Origin: Paralichthys olivaceus
Taxonomy: Eukaryota > Chordata > Actinopteri > Pleuronectiformes > Paralichthyidae
DNA: 64,000 nt
Direction: 5' to 3'
NCBI RefSeq assembly: GCF_024713975.1
Contig: NC_091112.1
Location: 9,842,001-9,906,000 of the forward strand
Shown piece after piece: positions 60,872 to 64,000 of this stretch. The notes beneath the pieces are model-generated. The model was not told the DNA's origin, ran no database searches, and saw only the letters and a list, made by a program, of their open reading frames with translations. Each line of letters opens with the position of its first letter. Position 1 is the first letter of the stretch. A program made the position numbers and the translations under genes.

Positions 60872-62235
60872 ATGTACAGCTTCATGGGAGGAGGCCTGTT
60901 CTGTGCTATCGTGGGTAACATCCTGCTGGTGGTCTCCACTGCCACTGACTACTGGATGCAGTACCGTCTCTCTGGAAACTATGCCCACCAGGGTCTGTGG
61001 AGGTACTGCATGTCCAACAAGTGCTACATGCAGACCGACAGCATAGGTGAGACCCTCTCAGTGTTTATTTTATTTTTAATTCCTGCAGAACAGCCAAGAA
61101 ACAAAAGATGAATGAAAAGCACAGGCATGGTTGTGTTTCTGTCAGGGGAAAGCGTAACTTTGTTTTCAGCTTGACATTGAACTGTTGCTGTGTGACTGGC
61201 TTGACAATCTCGACAAGACTTTGAACCTATGCCTGCTAAGTCCCAGTATATTTCATCATCAGCTAATGCAAAAGACAAGCCATTCCTTCTCATAAGATGT
61301 GAGAGGTGCAACCTGGAGCTGTGCACTTCCTCATCTCCTTCTTTTATTCTCAGGGCAAAAGTAAAACATTTTCTCAGAATCATGAAAGGAACACAGTTAA
61401 TTTGCTTGTCTTGTGAAAAATGATGTAATGGTAATTGATATCTGTGGAGATATCAAGATTTCCACAGATGGTTCAACAATCTGACACTTTAAAAGGCAAC
61501 GATCATTGAATCACTTCCTGCACTTTGGGCCTGACTGTAAAACTGATCTTGGCAAATGTCAGGTTAGCGTTAATCAAGGATGCTCACAAAGACATTTTTT
61601 TCAGTGTGATAATTGATGACCTGTTCCTGTTTCCTTCCAGCCTATTGGAATGCCACCCGGGCATTCATGATCCTCTCAGGGATGTCGTGCTTCGCAGGCA
61701 TCATCGCTGGCATCATGTCCTTCGCTCACTTCTCCTCCTTTGAACGGTTCAACCGCTCCTTTGCTGCAGGAATCATGTTTTTTGTCTCCAGTGAGTTGTC
61801 CTCCCTCTGACCTGACACACAAAGTGCAGTTACACAAATACACAAGCATAACGGACATGTTCTTTTCTCTGACCCCCTCAGCTTTCTTTGTTCTGTTGGG
61901 TATGGCCATCTATACTGGAGTGACAATCAACTTCCTGGGAAGGCGTTTTGGGGACTGGCGCTTCTCCTGGTCCTACATACTGGGCTGGGTGGCCATGCTT
62001 ATGACCTTCTTCGCAGGTGAGATTGGACTAATGTCACTTTTTTGTCATGTATTTTTAAAATAATCTCAGACCGCTCTATACATTATGAATAAAATGTTGA
62101 TATAGGTTACAGCTGAATTTTAAGGCAGACTGTTTAACTCTTGTACCAAACACACTGTCTCTGTCTGTTACAGGTATTTTCTACATATGTGCCTACAGAA
62201 TGTGTGAGTGTAGGAGAGGAACCAGTCCGCGTTAA
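60872..62235 (+). CDS. lim2: Lens fibre membrane intrinsic protein LIM2 (MP20), 4 coding exons
   Basis: This is a four-pass membrane protein of the PMP22/claudin superfamily, abundant at lens fibre cell junctions and needed for lens transparency. Exons: 60872-61046, 61641-61790, 61882-62016 and 62174-62235, giving 173 residues, the same as human LIM2. TM1 lies in MYSFMGGGLFCAIVGNILLV. The first extracellular loop carries the family motif GLWRYCMSNKC. TM2 is about ATRAFMILSGMSCFAGIIAG, TM3 about FFVLLGMAIYTGVTINFLG, and TM4 about YILGWVAMLMTFFAGIFYIC. The short cytoplasmic end is RRGTSPR. Fish have several lim2 paralogues in tandem in some genomes. Only one copy is seen here, and which paralogue it is cannot be told. 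Conserved through every splice junction. Confidence 0.94.
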
Positions 62236-62560
62236 AAACAGCGTGTTTATCTTTTAAAGAAGACACTGCCACTTTGAATAGAAGGAAACTAGTAAACACT
62301 GATGCGGGTTTGACTGATCTACAGAAGATTTGACATCTGGTGCTGCTCCTGGAGGCCTTAGACTGTCTGTTTTCTAAAAGTTAAATTATGTCAATATGAA
62401 TTTATTTTTTTTCAATGAATATACATGTTGATGGCACGGAGGGGAAAAAACTTCATTGAGATAATGTGTCTCATTATTGTTACACGATATTGGTTTTATT
62501 TAACTTCCTTTATCAAATCTTGCTGGAATTTGGCACATTATATCAATAATAAAGTTGTTC
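62236..62560 (+). other. lim2: 3' UTR of lim2
   Basis: About 320 bases of AT-rich sequence lead to AATAAA at 62548-62553. A dispersed repeat begins soon after. Confidence 0.6.
62548..62553 (+). terminator. lim2: Polyadenylation signal of lim2
   Basis: AATAAA is followed by GTTGTT-type sequence, a suitable downstream element. Confidence 0.65.
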
Positions 62561-62639
62561 CTCAAGTAGTGACGTGGTTTTTGCGGTTGTACTGACAGAC
62601 TACCAGAAGATGGCGGCACTGAAGCACTCAGTGGAGTTC

Positions 62640-62937
62640 ATACCTCCACCAAAGCCGACACTCCCCTTATGAAATCACATTTAAACTCACTAGATCCAGA
62701 TTTCTGATTGGATCTGCACACCCCACACACTCATAATTATCAATCCCCTTAATGTGCCTGATTTCTTTCTCTAATTATTCTTAGAGAAACCAAGGAATAT
62801 GTGAAAAAATAACTTCTTCCTCCTGATCTGGATCTGCACCAGCATTTAAAGGCTAATCCGTCTAGTAGATTTTGCGTAACCTGGCTTACTAACAGACAAA
62901 CGCAGACCAAAACATAACCTCCCTGGAGGAGGTACAT
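62640..62937 (+). mobile_element. Dispersed teleost repeat, longest copy (GATCTGGATC family)
   Basis: TGATTGGATCTGCACACC, CCTGATCTGGATCTGCACC, TTTGCGTAACCTGGCTTACT, AACAGACAAACGCAGACC and ACATAACCTCCCTGGAGG then AGGTA appear in the same order as at 19785-19957. It is noncoding and seems to lack inverted ends. Confidence 0.6.
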
Positions 62938-64000
62938 TTCTGACGAAATCACAAGATGTTGAGAAACATCTTGCATCTATCTCCAGCGATGCAGCAAATT
63001 CACAGGTGACTGAAACAATGTTCCCCTCAGGAACCATAAAAAACAGGAAAATATGTAATATGGGAATATTTTTCACAGCAGAGAACAATACATCAAAGCT
63101 ACGCAGTACATACCTTTGTCTCAGGATTCCCCCTGAAGCTGTGTGTTTTGGCCCTGCCTCCGTACATCTGACAAGCCCCCCCAATACTAATAGTATGTTC
63201 TTTATTAGGTTGTTGTTTGTGAGAAAGGGCTGGGATCTTCCATAACATGTTTGTTGACATCTCCTTAGTACACCCAGTCATGTACAGCACTTGGAATAGT
63301 GGTATGTGTGTACTTATGTGCATATTTTTGTGAGGACCAGTTTAAATATTAGACCTTAGAGAGTGTTTCTGACAAACCTTAAAAGGACTGTTTAGTGTTT
63401 GAGGGATAGAATTAGGGTTAAGCATATCTTTTTGATGCTTATGGTTAGGTTATGGGTCTAGGGGATCATCATTTCAGAGTGTGTGGGTGTAACATACAGA
63501 ACAGAGCCTGAGAAGAAGATCATGTTCCTGGACCGGGGGACGACCAGGGTGGTGGTCTCCAGCCACTGATTGTTCCATCTCCTCCGCCATTAGTAACTGC
63601 TTCCTCCTTTTCCTTGGTATGTGTCCATTCCTCCCCATCAGCTGGGAGAAAAAGAGCAGTAGCCCCTGAGGTAATGAATGTTTGGCTTCTCAGTGACGCA
63701 GAAACAATGAGAGAAATGTAAACAGTCACAGGACAGATCCCTTGATCCAAGTTTCCATAATTGGCCCTCGTGGCTGCTGCGAAGAGATAAGCTGTGTAAT
63801 ATTATGTTCTTTTTCTCCAGAGTCCACTCCAAAGCTTTCACTGAAGCCAGATCTAAATAACGATGAATTTTATTGCAATTGATGATTTGTAGTATTTGTT
63901 TAGCGCGGAACCACATTGAATGGGAGTTTTATGGATTGGAGTTTTAATACTGGGCTTGTAAAAATTTAAGAGGTGAAGAGGGTGGTGATTTCATTACTCA
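62938..64000. other. Right edge, no gene recognised
   Basis: Sequence of mixed composition. No frame has homology or splice support that I can see. A TTAGGGTTAAGC-type stretch at 63410-63425 is too short to be meaningful. Confidence 0.4.

Noticed and set aside
63405-63430. Telomere-like TTAGGGTT
   Set aside because: A single unit in ordinary sequence, no array.

Overview
This is a vertebrate nuclear window, almost certainly from a teleost fish and probably a spiny-rayed (percomorph) one. The evidence is multi-exon genes with short GT-AG introns, protein sequences that match fish and human orthologues exon by exon, abundant (CA/TG)n microsatellites, tRNA-derived SINEs, short inverted-repeat DNA elements and degenerate LINE tails. 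No prokaryotic, viral or CRISPR system is present. All gene names rest on my recall of protein families and on exon joining done by eye.

Seven protein-coding genes are essentially complete. From left to right they are: otud6b (minus, 605-3685), an OTU deubiquitinase; rab5a (plus, 7730-9155), the early-endosome GTPase; kat2b/PCAF (plus, 12103-20385), an acetyltransferase with a bromodomain; sgo1 (minus, 22564-25909), shugoshin, the protector of centromeric cohesin; znf385d (minus, 32432-42730), a protein with three zinc fingers; rab25 (minus, 48937-50898), an epithelial Rab of the Rab11 family; ubqln4 (minus, 53449-58380), a UBL-UBA proteasome shuttle; and lim2 (plus, 60872-62235), a four-pass lens fibre membrane protein. 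That makes eight loci in total, counting lim2. For each one the joined reading frame stays open from start to stop across every exon junction.

The layout is a mosaic of conserved blocks. rab5a-kat2b-sgo1-znf385d keeps the order seen on human chromosome 3p24. rab25-ubqln4 keeps the human 1q22 neighbourhood. otud6b (8q21 in human) and lim2 (19q13 in human) sit outside these blocks. otud6b and rab5a are head to head, kat2b and sgo1 converge, and ubqln4 and rab25 lie in tandem. The large gene-free stretches are 26.1-32.4 kb and 42.7-48.9 kb on either side of znf385d, plus 62.2-64.0 kb. They hold repeats and nothing I can call a gene.

The genes do not form one pathway, although three deal with ubiquitin or trafficking (otud6b, ubqln4 and the two Rabs) and two with chromatin or chromosomes (kat2b, sgo1). 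I did not find an undescribed biological system. The observations most worth checking are: dense GCTAAC/GCTAGC clusters in the first introns of three ubiquitously expressed genes; a GC-AG intron in rab5a; a CA microsatellite six bases inside the rab25 intron-2 donor; a dispersed repeat carrying nuclear-receptor-type sites; a (TG)55/(CA)45 inverted pair; and a conserved cohesin-binding motif in the fast-evolving middle of sgo1.
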